Made by a program: the position numbers and the translations under genes. The notes under the pieces were generated by a model. The model ran no database searches. It had not been told where the DNA came from and saw only the letters and a list, made by a program, of their open reading frames with translations. A stretch of DNA of 64,000 nucleotides from Flavobacterium degerlachei (lineage in GTDB: Bacteria > Bacteroidota > Bacteroidia > Flavobacteriales > Flavobacteriaceae): NCBI RefSeq assembly GCF_900106645.1, contig NZ_FNMV01000004.1, positions 62,001 through 126,000 of the forward strand, read 5' to 3'. Positions 39,148-49,618 of this stretch are shown in pieces; position 1 is the first letter of the stretch; each line of letters begins with the position of its first letter.

Positions 39148-39776
39148 AAAGGTGATTTTGCTGTTGGTTTGTGATCTAGACGAGAGATTATAAAAGTAGC
39201 TAGAGAATCGTAGTAAATGTAGTTTTGTACTTTTAAGGAGTTCTTTTCTTTTAGCTCACTTAACTTTTATTTTAAGTGGTGTTCGCTGAATCTTCGATTT
39301 GCCTTGATGCAAAAGAAACAAAAGATCAAGCCTGAAAATATAAAGCTTGAAAACTACCTTGAAGTTCCACTCCGCAGCCCGAGCCGTTCGTCCTTCGTCC
39401 TCAACTCGCGGACTGCTGCCGCTTCACTTCTTCGTTGTTTTCCTATTCTTTTTATTTAAGGGCGGTGTAGAAATAAGTAATATAAAATGACGTACGGGGC
39501 TATAAGTTGAATTGTAAACTAAAATTTCTTTTAGTTAATAGGTTCACTTGTCATTAGCTTCCGCAGTCGAGCGTCAAATGTTTGAAGAATACGTAAAAAG
39601 AAAAGCCGTTTGATCCGCCGCGGCGGAGAGTTTTTTTCTTTTAGTGTTCGAAAACTAATTTGACCGACGAGGAAGTGAAGACTTGATTTTTTTGTTTCTT
39701 TTTTGATCAAGCAAAAAAGAAAATACATAATTAATAATCGCATCGAAAACCGTAATATAATTTTTTATTAAAAAAA
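39148..39776. other. Gene-free 629-nt interval with repeat-like segments
   Basis: No credible ORF. It includes a possible -7 box TAGTTTTG (39220-39227), the MITE-like segment 39303-39711, a GC-rich patch around 39360-39430 unlike its AT-rich surroundings, a hairpin AACTAAAA/TTTTAGTT (about 39516-39535) and the palindrome TCCGCCGCGGCGGA (39614-39627). Confidence 0.6.
39303..39711. mobile_element. MITE-like segment with inverted ends
   Basis: The 28 nt at 39303-39330 (CTTGAT...AAAAGAAACAAAA...ATCAAG) reappear as a similar 30-nt inverted copy at 39682-39711. Each end is itself an imperfect palindrome CTTGAT/ATCAAG. Between them lie about 350 nt with a GC-rich patch and no ORF. No target-site duplication was identified. 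It may be a non-autonomous mobile or dispersed repeat element. Confidence 0.35.
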
Positions 39777-40727
39777 ATGAATAAAGACGCTAAAATATAC
39801 ATTGCAGGACATAACGGTATGGTGGGTAGCGCGATCTGGAGAACACTTACCGCTAAAGGCTACACCAACTTGATTGGAGCTTCAAGCAAGGAACTGGATC
39901 TTAGAAACCAACAAGCTGTCAAAGATTTCTTTGCTGTCGAAAAACCGGATGTCATAATTGACGCTGCCGCAAAAGTAGGAGGGATATTAGCCAACAATGA
40001 TTTTCCATACCAGTTTATTATGGAAAACATGCAAATCCAAAATAACCTGATCGATACCGCATTACAATCCGGTGTTGAGAAGTTTATTTTTTTAGGAAGT
40101 TCTTGCATCTATCCAAAACTAGCACCACAACCGTTAAAAGAAGAATATTTATTAACGGATACTTTGGAGCCAACTAATGAATGGTATGCTATTGCAAAAA
40201 TAACAGGGGTAAAAGCCTGTCAGGCGATCAGGAATCAATTTAATAAGGATTATGTAAGCTTGATGCCAACCAATCTTTATGGTACTCACGATAATTTTGA
40301 TTTAACATCCTCGCATGTTTTACCAGCAATGATGCGAAAGTTTCATGAGGCAAAGGAAAACGGCAATACTCCGGTTACTCTTTGGGGAAGCGGAACACCT
40401 ATGAGAGAATTTCTTTTCGTTGACGATATGGCACAAGCAGTCGTATTTGCATTAGAAAACAAACTACCGGACTACTTATACAACGTAGGAACAGGAGAAG
40501 ATTTGACCATCAAGCAATTGGCTGAAACTATTCAAAAAATAACTGGACACCAAGGAGAAATTATTTGGGATAGCAGTAAACCAGATGGTACACCAAGAAA
40601 ATTAATGGATATCTCAAAAATGCATGCATTGGGATGGAAACATCAAGTACAATTAGAAGAAGGAATTCAAAAGACCTATAATTGGTTTTTGGAGAACATA
40701 GATAGATTTAAGCAAGTGAAGATGTAG
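39777..40727 (+). CDS. fcl: GDP-L-fucose synthase
   Basis: Epimerises and reduces GDP-4-keto-6-deoxymannose to GDP-L-fucose. The 316-aa SDR has the NADP motif AGHNGMVGSAI, AAAKVGGILANN, the LGSSCIYP serine region and the catalytic YAIAK (Tyr137, Lys141). It also shows PTNLYGTHDNFDLTSSHVLP, which is diagnostic for the family. It lies immediately upstream of the heptamer element and gmd, completing the mannose-to-fucose route. Confidence 0.96.
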   Translation: MNKDAKIYIAGHNGMVGSAIWRTLTAKGYTNLIGASSKELDLRNQQAVKDFFAVEKPDVIIDAAAKVGGILANNDFPYQFIMENMQIQNNLIDTALQSGVEKFIFLGSSCIYPKLAPQPLKEEYLLTDTLEPTNEWYAIAKITGVKACQAIRNQFNKDYVSLMPTNLYGTHDNFDLTSSHVLPAMMRKFHEAKENGNTPVTLWGSGTPMREFLFVDDMAQAVVFALENKLPDYLYNVGTGEDLTIKQLAETIQKITGHQGEIIWDSSKPDGTPRKLMDISKMHALGWKHQVQLEEGIQKTYNWFLENIDRFKQVKM

Positions 40728-41024
<297 letters not shown>

Positions 41025-42110
41025 ATGAGCACAACACAAAAAGTAGCATTAGTAACAGGAATTACAGGTCAAGATGGTTCTTATTTAGCGGAATTATTAT
41101 TAGAAAAAGGATATATGGTTCATGGTGTAAAGCGCCGTGCGTCATCTTTTAATACGCAACGTATCGATCATATCTATCAAGATCAGCATGAAGTGCATGT
41201 TAATTTTAAATTACATTATGGTGATTTGACCGATTCTACTAATATTATACGAATTATACAGGAAGTACAGCCTGATGAAATCTATAATTTAGGAGCAATG
41301 TCGCATGTAATGGTTTCTTTTGATTCTCCTGAATATGTAGCTAATGTAGATGGTTTAGGAACCTTGAGGATTCTTGAGGCCGTTCGTTTGCTAGGTTTAA
41401 CAAAGAAAACAAGAGTATATCAAGCTTCTACTTCTGAATTGTACGGTGGATTAGCTGAAAATAAAAACGCAGCAGGTTTTTATGACGAAAACTCTCCTTT
41501 CTACCCTCGTTCTCCGTATGGAGCGGCTAAGATTTATGGTTTTTGGATTACTAAAAACTACCGTGAGGCCTATAATATGTTTGCTTGTAATGGTATTCTT
41601 TTCAATCATGAATCTCCTCGACGTGGTGAGACTTTTGTAACACGTAAAATTACCATGGCAGTAGCGGCTATTGCTAAAGGAAAGCAAGATTGTTTGTACT
41701 TAGGAAACTTGAACTCTCAAAGAGACTGGGGACATGCTAAGGATTATGTAGAGGCTATGTGGAGAATTTTACAACAAGATGTGCCAGAAGACTATGTAAT
41801 TGCAACAGGGGTAACTACCTATATTAGAGATTTTGTGATCATGGCTTTTGCTGAGGTGGGCGTTACCCTAACTTTTGAAGGAGAACAAGAAAATGAAACG
41901 GCTACCGTTGCTGCTTGTTCTAATCCTTTATACCAGATAGCGATAGGTACTGTTGTACTTAGAGTAGATCCAGAATATTACCGTCCTACCGAAGTTGATT
42001 TGTTGATTGGAGATCCTACGAAGTCAAAAACACAGTTGGGTTGGAAACCACAGTATGACTTAGCCGCTATGGTTAAAGAAATGGTAGCGAGCGATTTGAA
42101 ATTGTATTAA
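41025..42110 (+). CDS. gmd: GDP-mannose 4,6-dehydratase
   Basis: Converts GDP-mannose to GDP-4-keto-6-deoxymannose, the substrate of Fcl. The 361-aa protein has [20 protein letters not shown], the [19 protein letters not shown] loop, [10 protein letters not shown] and the catalytic YGAAK (Tyr165, Lys169). [17 protein letters not shown] is also diagnostic. The start ATG is embedded in the final heptamer of the upstream array. Confidence 0.97.
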   Translation: MSTTQKVALVTGITGQDGSYLAELLLEKGYMVHGVKRRASSFNTQRIDHIYQDQHEVHVNFKLHYGDLTDSTNIIRIIQEVQPDEIYNLGAMSHVMVSFDSPEYVANVDGLGTLRILEAVRLLGLTKKTRVYQASTSELYGGLAENKNAAGFYDENSPFYPRSPYGAAKIYGFWITKNYREAYNMFACNGILFNHESPRRGETFVTRKITMAVAAIAKGKQDCLYLGNLNSQRDWGHAKDYVEAMWRILQQDVPEDYVIATGVTTYIRDFVIMAFAEVGVTLTFEGEQENETATVAACSNPLYQIAIGTVVLRVDPEYYRPTEVDLLIGDPTKSKTQLGWKPQYDLAAMVKEMVASDLKLY

Positions 42111-42204
42111 TAAAAGGTTATTACCTGAGGGTAACTATAATCCTTTGAACCGTTTTTATAAGTCAGAGAGTTTAATAGTAAAATTTAATTTTTTAAAATA
42201 GTCA

Positions 42205-43569
42205 TTGAAAGCGATAATTCAAAAACTTTTCAGTAAAACTGGGATTAAAAGTGAACGTACAAAGAATATAACGAAGCATGTTATGGTGTCGTTCATTTAT
42301 AAAGGAGGAAGTATATTAGCTTCTTTTCTATTGGTTCCGCTTACGATTACTTTTCTCGATACGGAGAATTATGGCTTATGGCTTACATTAAGTTCGTTCA
42401 TAGCATGGTTCTCCTTTTTTGATATAGGATTAGGAAATGGATTACGTAATAAGTTTGCTGAAGCAAAGGCTAATGGGGACTTAACCCTTGCTCGCGCTTA
42501 TGTAAGTTCAGCCTATTTTACTATTGGTAGTGTTTGTTTGCTGCTTACACTAATTTTCTTTGTGATCAATTTCTTTGTCGATTGGACTCGAGTATTTAAT
42601 GCTAATGCCGGATTACAAAAAGAGCTTGGTATATTGATGCCCATTGTGTTTTCTTTTTTTTGTTTACAATTGGTCGTAAAACTAATAACTACTATATATA
42701 CCGCTGACCAACACCATTCTATGCAGGGTAAAGTTAACTTTTACACTTCTGTACTTTCATTGTTGGCCATTTGGCTGATGACACATGTTGCAAAAAGTTC
42801 TTTATTGATTTTCGGCACCATTTTTTCAGCTTTACCCGTACTACTTTTACTTGGATTGAATGTATTTGCATTTTCAAAAACATATAAAAAGTATAAACCC
42901 ACTCTGTCTTTATGGAAAAAAGAATATTTAAAAGATATCTTTGGTTTAGGAATTAGTTTTTTCTTTATTCAATTGGCATGGATTATAATAACGACCACTG
43001 ACAACATGATTATTTCACAGTTATTCTCACCCGCTCAAGTGGTTCCATATAATTTAGCTTTTAAATTATTTAGTATTTCATCTATGATATTTACCATTAT
43101 TGTAGCACCCTATTGGTCTACTTTTACTGAAGCATACTTCAAGAAGGATTATGACTGGATTAAGAAATCAATGAAAAATTTGAAAAGATTCGTTATTGTT
43201 TTTTGTCTTTTCTCTTTTGTTCTTCTTCTAATTTCCAATTTACTTTTTGAATTATGGGTTGGTAAAAAAGTGGAAATTTCTTTTGGGTTGAGTTTTCTTA
43301 TGTGTATTTATACTTGCTTAATAATTTATTTAACACCGTTAAACTATTTTATAAACGGCGTTGGAAAAATTAAATTACAATTATATCAAACTATAATAAT
43401 GGGTATTTTAAATATACCCATTTCGATATTTTTGGCAAAGTATTGTGGTTTAGGTGTTTTAGGGGTATTATTAGGAACGATATTGTGTGTGATTCCGGGT
43501 GCTTTTCTTTCAGCAATACAATTTAATAAAATTATTAATCAGAGGGCTTTTGGCCTTTGGGGCAAATAA
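42205..43569 (+). CDS. Wzx-type polysaccharide flippase
   Basis: The 454-aa protein has 12 or so hydrophobic segments of the polysaccharide transporter (MOP) superfamily and would flip undecaprenyl-linked repeat units. The frame opens at a TTG directly after an in-frame stop; the first ATG would be at 42283. The residues between ([25 protein letters not shown]) look like the family N-terminus, so TTG is favoured. It lies in a strongly AT-rich segment starting here. Confidence 0.88.
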   Translation: MKAIIQKLFSKTGIKSERTKNITKHVMVSFIYKGGSILASFLLVPLTITFLDTENYGLWLTLSSFIAWFSFFDIGLGNGLRNKFAEAKANGDLTLARAYVSSAYFTIGSVCLLLTLIFFVINFFVDWTRVFNANAGLQKELGILMPIVFSFFCLQLVVKLITTIYTADQHHSMQGKVNFYTSVLSLLAIWLMTHVAKSSLLIFGTIFSALPVLLLLGLNVFAFSKTYKKYKPTLSLWKKEYLKDIFGLGISFFFIQLAWIIITTTDNMIISQLFSPAQVVPYNLAFKLFSISSMIFTIIVAPYWSTFTEAYFKKDYDWIKKSMKNLKRFVIVFCLFSFVLLLISNLLFELWVGKKVEISFGLSFLMCIYTCLIIYLTPLNYFINGVGKIKLQLYQTIIMGILNIPISIFLAKYCGLGVLGVLLGTILCVIPGAFLSAIQFNKIINQRAFGLWGK

Positions 43570-43574
43570 CTAAT

Positions 43575-44192
43575 ATGCAATTTCTGTTTATTATTTTTTT
43601 TAAGGTAATGCGACGTGTCAAACGGAATGTTTTAAAACCGATTGATTGGTTATTATGTTATTTTATTATGTATTCCAATGGTGTGATTTTTTATGATTTT
43701 ATAAGTACTGGTATACCTTTAATTGATATCGCTTTAGGAGGGAAATTTTTTGTAGGTACTAATTTTAAAATGAATAACCGTGAATCAACTAACCCAATAG
43801 GTCGTTTTCAACATTGTAGTATTGTGGTCGGGAAAAAAGGAGTTTTGGTTATTGGTAATAATGTAGGAATGAGTTCTACTGCAATTGTATGCCATGAAAA
43901 TATAGAAATTGGGAACAATGTGAATTTCGGAGGAAATGTAACCATATACGATACGGATTTTCATAGCCTAAATCCTAAAGTGAGAATTAATAAAGCTACA
44001 GATAGGATTGGTGCTCAATGTAAACCTGTAAATATAGGTGATAATGTTTTTATAGGTGCGCATTCAACAATTTTAAAAGGAGTAATAATAGGTGATAATG
44101 CTATTATAGGAGCTTGTTCAGTGGTAACTAAAGACGTTCCTACTAATGAAATTTGGGCAGGGAATCCAGCTAAGTTTATAAAGAAAATTTAA
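43575..44192 (+). CDS. Left-handed beta-helix acyltransferase
   Basis: The 205-aa protein has hexapeptide repeats ([55 protein letters not shown]) and the usual end [11 protein letters not shown], as in sugar O-acetyltransferases. The N-terminal 40 residues are hydrophobic and basic. A TTG at 43557 would overlap wzx; the ATG at 43575, 5 nt after the wzx stop, is the better start. It probably acetylates the repeat unit. Confidence 0.82.
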   Translation: MQFLFIIFFKVMRRVKRNVLKPIDWLLCYFIMYSNGVIFYDFISTGIPLIDIALGGKFFVGTNFKMNNRESTNPIGRFQHCSIVVGKKGVLVIGNNVGMSSTAIVCHENIEIGNNVNFGGNVTIYDTDFHSLNPKVRINKATDRIGAQCKPVNIGDNVFIGAHSTILKGVIIGDNAIIGACSVVTKDVPTNEIWAGNPAKFIKKI

Positions 44193-44198
44193 ATTAAA

Positions 44199-45377
44199 AT
44201 GTCATTAATATTTTTGCTTCTTTTTTTATTAAACCCATTTATTTGTATTCTAGTCTATGGTTTACATTTAAATTTAAAAACTAAAATTGAAACTAAAAAT
44301 TTTTATTTTTTTTATTTTTTACTATCAGTTTTTCTTGGTTTTATCAATATAACAAAAGTGCCAGAAAGTGATTTAGCCCATCATGCAACAGATTATTTGA
44401 ATGCTCGTGGTCTAAGTATTTTTCAATATTTAGGACTATTTGGTGGTGGGAAGGAATTTGTTTTTTATATTTTTAATTATTTATTTTATTATATATCAGA
44501 AGGAAGTATTAAATTTTGGATTCTTGTACTTACTGTTTTTGCTTATTTTCCATTTTTTGTAGCTGTGCATAAATTTCAGTTAAGTATAAATCCAAAGGCA
44601 AGCTATATTCTTTTTTCTATCTGTATAGCAGCTTTTTTTCCACAACTATTCAGTTTGTCAGCGCATTTAATTAGGCAATTCATTGCAGGATCAATTGCAA
44701 TTTATTTTCTTGTTGAAAAAATTGCTTATAGAAAGAATAAATGGTGGTTAGTTATTTTGGGATCCCTAATCCATTCATCATCTTTTATATTGTTTATCCT
44801 TGGATATATTTCTTTTTTAAAAGATAGGCCTAATAAAAGTAATGTTGTAAAATATTTTTTCCTTTTTGCTTCTTTAATTGGTTATCAATTAATAGCAACA
44901 ATATTATTACCTTTTTTTTCTGATATCGCAGGGATTGGTTATGCTTTAAACCGTGCAAGTAGTGACACGAAATTTGAACTAGATAGTTTTAGTTATAGCA
45001 ATTATTTATTTATTATTATTATTATAACTGTTATGATAAAGAATGTCTTTACAAATAACTTCTTTAAAAAGAGCACAAGTATTATGTTTATTTGTAATAT
45101 CGTATTAATTCAAATATTTTTTATACTCATTAATATTCGACAATTAGAACTTTCCAATAGACTGTTCTTTTACCTTTGTTTTTTCTTTCCATTAATAATT
45201 CCTCTTCAATTTAAATTTAAAAGACAAACGGATTTAAGAAAATTAATTATTATCGCCTTAATAGTGTTTTTTGCTTTTAGATTAGATTTTGGTACTTGGA
45301 AATACGATTCTATTCCTCAATTGTTAACTTCTAGCTCTTTTAATTTTTTAACAAGACATGATTTTAAGAATTTTTAA
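44199..45377 (+). CDS. EpsG/Wzy-type polysaccharide polymerase
   Basis: The 392-aa protein is strongly hydrophobic with about 11 membrane segments. The segment SAHLIRQFIAGSIAIYFL resembles the EpsG signature, followed by WWLVILGSLIHSSSFILFIL. Such proteins polymerise repeat units in Wzx/Wzy pathways. It lies between the acetyltransferase and the glycosyltransferases, and no other polymerase candidate is in the window. Confidence 0.82.
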   Translation: MSLIFLLLFLLNPFICILVYGLHLNLKTKIETKNFYFFYFLLSVFLGFINITKVPESDLAHHATDYLNARGLSIFQYLGLFGGGKEFVFYIFNYLFYYISEGSIKFWILVLTVFAYFPFFVAVHKFQLSINPKASYILFSICIAAFFPQLFSLSAHLIRQFIAGSIAIYFLVEKIAYRKNKWWLVILGSLIHSSSFILFILGYISFLKDRPNKSNVVKYFFLFASLIGYQLIATILLPFFSDIAGIGYALNRASSDTKFELDSFSYSNYLFIIIIITVMIKNVFTNNFFKKSTSIMFICNIVLIQIFFILINIRQLELSNRLFFYLCFFFPLIIPLQFKFKRQTDLRKLIIIALIVFFAFRLDFGTWKYDSIPQLLTSSSFNFLTRHDFKNF

Positions 45378-45378
45378 T

Positions 45379-45404
45379 TTTTATTTAATTATAATTAAAT
45401 AAAA
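45379..45404. terminator. AT-only 26-bp palindrome after the polymerase gene
   Basis: TTTTATTTAATTA / TAATTAAATAAAA is a perfect palindrome right after the epsG-like stop. It has no G or C, so any RNA hairpin would be weak. It may be an inefficient terminator or only low-complexity sequence. Confidence 0.35.
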
Positions 45405-45475
45405 TCATATAATATTCTTTCTAAGATCTAGCTTTATGAATATTATTATATTAAAAAAAAGTTACCTCACTATTC

Positions 45476-46348
45476 ATGAAAATATTAAGTAAAAATAATA
45501 TGAAACCAACAGTAGCCGGCCTACTCACTTGTCACAACCGTATGGAAAAAACATTACAATGTTTAGAGAATCTGTATGCGCAAAATGGTCTAAATACTGA
45601 TTATAAACTAGATGTTTTTTTGGTTGATGATGGTTCAACAGATGGTACAAGTGAAGCGATAACCCGTCAATTTCATTTAGTCGATATAATCAAAGGGAAT
45701 GGTAATCTATATTGGAATCAAGGCATGCGTTTGGCATGGGATACAGCCGCTAAAACAAAAGATTATGATTTTTATTTTTGGTTGAATGATGATACAATTC
45801 TAGACCAAAATGCATTATTGGAGCTAATTAAAACCTACAACCATGTTGCAGTACTCGAACAAAATGACGCTGTCATTACTGCAGCTTGCAGATTAGCTCA
45901 GGGTAATGATACTTTTTCATATGGAGGAAGAATCGACAAAGGTCCAGTTTTACCCAACGGAAAACTGCAAACATGTAAATACATAAATGGTAATGCGGTA
46001 TTAGTCCCAAAAGCGATTTACAAAAAACTGGGCAATTTATCCAATGATTATACGCATGGAATGGGCGATTTCGATTATGGTTTACGTGCCTTAAAAGAGG
46101 GTTTTGGTTGTTGTACTACTAGTGATTATATAGCAACCTGTCCCCCAAATGAAGGTACTCCAGGTTGGTGTAATCCAAACGTTCCTTTGAAAAAACGGTG
46201 GGAATTATTGCATTCTCCCCACGGTTTGAATATTAAAGAATATATCAAGTTTAGAAAGAAATTTTGGGGTATTAAATGGATAAGTTTTGCTTTTAAAGCC
46301 TATGCAAAAATGATCGATCCAAAGTTTTATAAAAAAATATCAAAATAA
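45476..46348 (+). CDS. Glycosyltransferase family 2
   Basis: The 290-aa protein has a GT-A fold with VAGLLTCHNRMEKTLQCLENL, the nucleotide site VFLVDDGSTDGTSEAI, FYFWLNDDTILDQ with the metal-binding acidic motif, and NGNAVLVPKAIYKKLG. A later THGMGDFDYGLRALKEG segment is typical of rhamnosyl/galactofuranosyl-like family 2 enzymes. Another ATG at 45500 is possible. Donor and acceptor are unknown. Confidence 0.87.
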   Translation: MKILSKNNMKPTVAGLLTCHNRMEKTLQCLENLYAQNGLNTDYKLDVFLVDDGSTDGTSEAITRQFHLVDIIKGNGNLYWNQGMRLAWDTAAKTKDYDFYFWLNDDTILDQNALLELIKTYNHVAVLEQNDAVITAACRLAQGNDTFSYGGRIDKGPVLPNGKLQTCKYINGNAVLVPKAIYKKLGNLSNDYTHGMGDFDYGLRALKEGFGCCTTSDYIATCPPNEGTPGWCNPNVPLKKRWELLHSPHGLNIKEYIKFRKKFWGIKWISFAFKAYAKMIDPKFYKKISK

Positions 46349-46351
46349 AGA

Positions 46352-46471
46352 ATGACCGAATTATCGCCACGAGGAATATCTACATACAAGGGTCTAGATA
46401 CTCTTAAACAAACTGTAACAGTCCTCCAAAAAAACTATCTTTCAGTATCAAAATTATATATTCTGTGTTAA
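46352..46471 (+). pseudogene. Remnant of a GT4 glycosyltransferase
   Basis: The 39-codon ORF contains LSPRGISTYKGLDTLKQTV followed by LQKNYLSVSKLYIL. This matches the middle of family 4 glycosyltransferases, where a YKGLDTLI...VKLYI.G pattern precedes the GT-B C-terminal domain. The rest of the gene is missing, and the 100 nt after the stop is AT-rich with no ORF. It appears to be a decayed fragment left by gene replacement. Confidence 0.4.
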
Positions 46472-46571
46472 GTATTTATTTATTAATTAATGTGGGATAT
46501 GTGTAGAAAGGTTTAACTTATTTAAAAATGAGTTTATTTACAGTTGATCTCATATAAAAAAAATAAGAAAA

Positions 46572-47471
46572 ATGATAAAAAGTAAGGTCCCGATATTACT
46601 CTTAACATTTAATAGGCCAGATCATACCATGAGGGTTTTAGAGGTTATTAAAAAATACAAACCATTAAAATTATTCATTGCAAACGATGGTTATAGAGAA
46701 AACGTTAAGGGAGAAAAAGATAAGGTTATAGAACTTAGAGAAAAAATGACACAGTTTGTAGATTGGGATTGTGAATTAGAAATTTTGTTTTCAAATAAAA
46801 ATTTAGGGTGTAAAATTGCCGTTTATAATGCGGTTAACTGGTTTTTTAAACATGTTGATTTTGGAGTTATTTTAGAAGATGATATTATTCCTAATCTTGA
46901 ATTTTTTGATTTTTGTAATGAGATGTCTAGCAGATATTCTGCTAATGAAAGAGTTTTGAGTATTTGTGGTTATAATCCACTCCCTTATTTAAATATCAAA
47001 GACTCTTATTATTTTTCTAAATATTTTTCATCTTGGGGTTGGGCAACATGGAGTCATAAATGGTTTAAAATAGATCTTAATTTTGAAGGTTTTAAAATTT
47101 TAGATGATAAACAACTAAAAACCATGTATCCTTCTTTTATTGAACGTAAAATAAGACTAAAAAAAATAAGAGACTCTATCAAAGGAAATAATAACTCGTG
47201 GGCCTCTCCATGGAATTTTACACATCAATTGAATAATGCTTACGCTATTATTCCAAAAGTTAATCAAATAAAAAATATAGGTTTTTCAAATGAATTTTCA
47301 ACACATACAAAAGAAAATTTTATAGATAAATTTTTTATGGACTTAGTTGTAAAGGAAATTAGTTTACCCTTAATACATACAAAAAAAGTAAAAGAAAAAA
47401 AAGTACTAACACAGTATTTTACAGCTAAGGAGTTAACAAGAATATTGCTAAAAAAAATTTTTAAAAAATGA
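46572..47471 (+). CDS. GT-A glycosyltransferase, family 2-like
   Basis: The 299-aa protein starts VPILLLTFNRPDHTMRVLEVI and shows FIANDGYRENVKGE, NKNLGCKIAVYNAVNWFF and GVILEDDIIPN with the metal-binding motif. The SSWGWATWSHKWFKID block is typical of a group of sugar transferases in O-antigen loci. Its last four bases overlap the next ORF (ATGA), implying coupling. Specificity unknown. Confidence 0.8.
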   Translation: MIKSKVPILLLTFNRPDHTMRVLEVIKKYKPLKLFIANDGYRENVKGEKDKVIELREKMTQFVDWDCELEILFSNKNLGCKIAVYNAVNWFFKHVDFGVILEDDIIPNLEFFDFCNEMSSRYSANERVLSICGYNPLPYLNIKDSYYFSKYFSSWGWATWSHKWFKIDLNFEGFKILDDKQLKTMYPSFIERKIRLKKIRDSIKGNNNSWASPWNFTHQLNNAYAIIPKVNQIKNIGFSNEFSTHTKENFIDKFFMDLVVKEISLPLIHTKKVKEKKVLTQYFTAKELTRILLKKIFKK

Positions 47472-49618
47472 GCTTAACACAAATTAAAAAACCTACGTTA
47501 ATCAATTTACCGATAACCGAGGTATGTGATTCTAAATGTGTGATGTGTAACATATGGAATGACGATAAAGAAGATGCTTTTCTTCCGGAAGTTTTAAGGA
47601 ATAAATTTAAAGATCCATTTTATAGTGAAGTAAAACATCTTGGTATTTCTGGAGGAGAACCAACATTAAACCCAAAATTAATTGAAAATATTGAGGTTAT
47701 TTTAACAGAATTAAAACTAAAAACCTTATCCATGACAAGTCATGGATTTCATACAGACAAGCATCAAATTTTATTGCCTCAAATTAAGAAACTTTGTGAA
47801 ATTCATAATGTTAGATTTGGCTTAAATATTTCTTTAGACGGAATAGATGAAGTTCATTTAAAAATAAGAAGGATTAAGGACGCCTTTAAAAAGACCACAG
47901 CGACAGCATTTTATGCTAAAAGCATAGGTATCCCAGTTCAGTTACAAACTACGGTATCAAGAGATAATGTTTACAATGTTGTTAAGGTAAGAGAATTTGC
48001 TATTAAAAATGGTTTTGAATCTATTTTTAGAGTAGCAACCGAAATTGCGAGATTGTGTAATGAAGATTTACAAGAAGGAATTGCTATGGATAAAAAGCAA
48101 AAATCTTTTTTTGCAGATTTTTTACAATCAGAAAGAACAATTACGGCCTCTTATTCTGTAGGAAGAAGATTGTTTTATTCAGATTTAGCAAAAAGATTAA
48201 CGACAGGCGCAAATCGTAAGGCCCCATGCAGCTTTCAATCAACTGGTTTGTTTTTGTCTCCAGTAGGAGATATTTATAACTGCTCTATAAGTAATAGTGC
48301 ACTAGAAATTGATGCTGAAGATTTAGAACAATCCATAAAATCTTCTAAAAACTCAAAAATTCTTAATGATTTAGTCAATAATAAATGTAATACTTGTGTG
48401 CATGACCAGAGTGGCAGGTGGCCTTTATACCACTATTTAAAAGTGCACGACAAAACAAGAAAATATTATTTAAAAGGCATGAAGCTTTATAAAGCTTTAA
48501 ACCTAATTAAAGAAATAACATTTAGTCATTCAGAAAAAAAGGATTTTAAAACAACACCAACAAATAGAATATTAATTATAGGAATGTATGGGGGTGAACA
48601 TGTTGGAGATGCAGCCATATTGGGAGGTGTAATTTTAAGGTTAAAAGAAAGGTTTAAATTCACAGATATTGATGTATTAAGCATTAGAAAGGAAAGAACA
48701 GAATGTTGGGTAGATAATCTAGATATTCCTATAAATATTAATGTTATAGATAATAAGAGTAATATTAATCCGTATAATTATGATAGGCTAGTCTTAGCTG
48801 GGGGGCCAATTATGAACATTCCAACAGTTTTATTAAATCATATTAAGGTAATTAATAAGTTTAAAAAAACAAACAGGCCTTTTTTAATTGAAGGTGTAGG
48901 TTATGGACCGCTTAAAACAAAATTAAGTAAATTTTTAGCAAAAAAGATTATTAGTAAAAGTGATGAAATTTCTTTAAGAACTAAAGAGGATTTTCAAAAG
49001 GTAATCAAAATTAGAAAGAATAGTATTGAAACTTATGATCCCGCTTTCGATTATTTAAAATATCATTTAAAAATTTTAAAAGAAAGCAATGATAAATTTT
49101 TAAATAAAATCTTAAAAGATGACAAGAAAATTTGTGTTATTAATTTAAGGCCTTCTGATAAGACCTATACAACCAATGATGGAGTTGAAGATTCCGAAGA
49201 AAAAATGCTTAATAGTATTGTTAATTTCATAGAAAAGAACTCGGAAGATATGCGATATGTTTTTATGCCAATGAATTCTGATCAATTTGGATTTTGCGAT
49301 TTTGAAATAGCTTATAAATTAGAAGATAAAATTAAACAAAGAAAGCTTTGTGCTGATTATAAAATTTGGGAAACTGAAACAACTATAAATGATTGTTTAT
49401 TATTATTGAATAAAGCAAGTTTAACTATTTCTATGAGGTTTCATGGATGTATCTTTTCATTAAGCACTGATACGCCAACCATCGGTATTGATTATTCAAC
49501 AGTAGAAAAAGGAAAGGTATATAACCTATTTAAAAATATTCAAAAAGAAAATCAAGTTGTTAATTTAAATCATTTTAAAGAAGATTCTATAATTAATATT
49601 GCAAAACAATTAATCTAA
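47468..49618 (+). CDS. Radical SAM / polysaccharide pyruvyl transferase fusion protein
   Basis: The 716-aa protein has two enzymes in one chain. Residues 1 to about 340 are radical SAM: the cluster motif is Cys20, Cys24, Cys27 in CDSKCVMC, followed by LGISGGEPTLNPK and NISLDGIDEVHLKIR. A second cysteine set near residues 254, 271, 306 and 309 could bind an auxiliary FeS cluster, as in SPASM-type enzymes. Residues from about 365 are polysaccharide pyruvyl transferase (GMYGGEHVGDAAILGG, LVLAGGPIMNIP, ISMRFHGCIFSLSTDTPTIG). It overlaps both neighbours by 1-4 nt. It likely makes or attaches a modified, pyruvylated sugar; the radical SAM substrate is unknown. Confidence 0.85.
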   Translation: MSLTQIKKPTLINLPITEVCDSKCVMCNIWNDDKEDAFLPEVLRNKFKDPFYSEVKHLGISGGEPTLNPKLIENIEVILTELKLKTLSMTSHGFHTDKHQILLPQIKKLCEIHNVRFGLNISLDGIDEVHLKIRRIKDAFKKTTATAFYAKSIGIPVQLQTTVSRDNVYNVVKVREFAIKNGFESIFRVATEIARLCNEDLQEGIAMDKKQKSFFADFLQSERTITASYSVGRRLFYSDLAKRLTTGANRKAPCSFQSTGLFLSPVGDIYNCSISNSALEIDAEDLEQSIKSSKNSKILNDLVNNKCNTCVHDQSGRWPLYHYLKVHDKTRKYYLKGMKLYKALNLIKEITFSHSEKKDFKTTPTNRILIIGMYGGEHVGDAAILGGVILRLKERFKFTDIDVLSIRKERTECWVDNLDIPININVIDNKSNINPYNYDRLVLAGGPIMNIPTVLLNHIKVINKFKKTNRPFLIEGVGYGPLKTKLSKFLAKKIISKSDEISLRTKEDFQKVIKIRKNSIETYDPAFDYLKYHLKILKESNDKFLNKILKDDKKICVINLRPSDKTYTTNDGVEDSEEKMLNSIVNFIEKNSEDMRYVFMPMNSDQFGFCDFEIAYKLEDKIKQRKLCADYKIWETETTINDCLLLLNKASLTISMRFHGCIFSLSTDTPTIGIDYSTVEKGKVYNLFKNIQKENQVVNLNHFKEDSIINIAKQLI

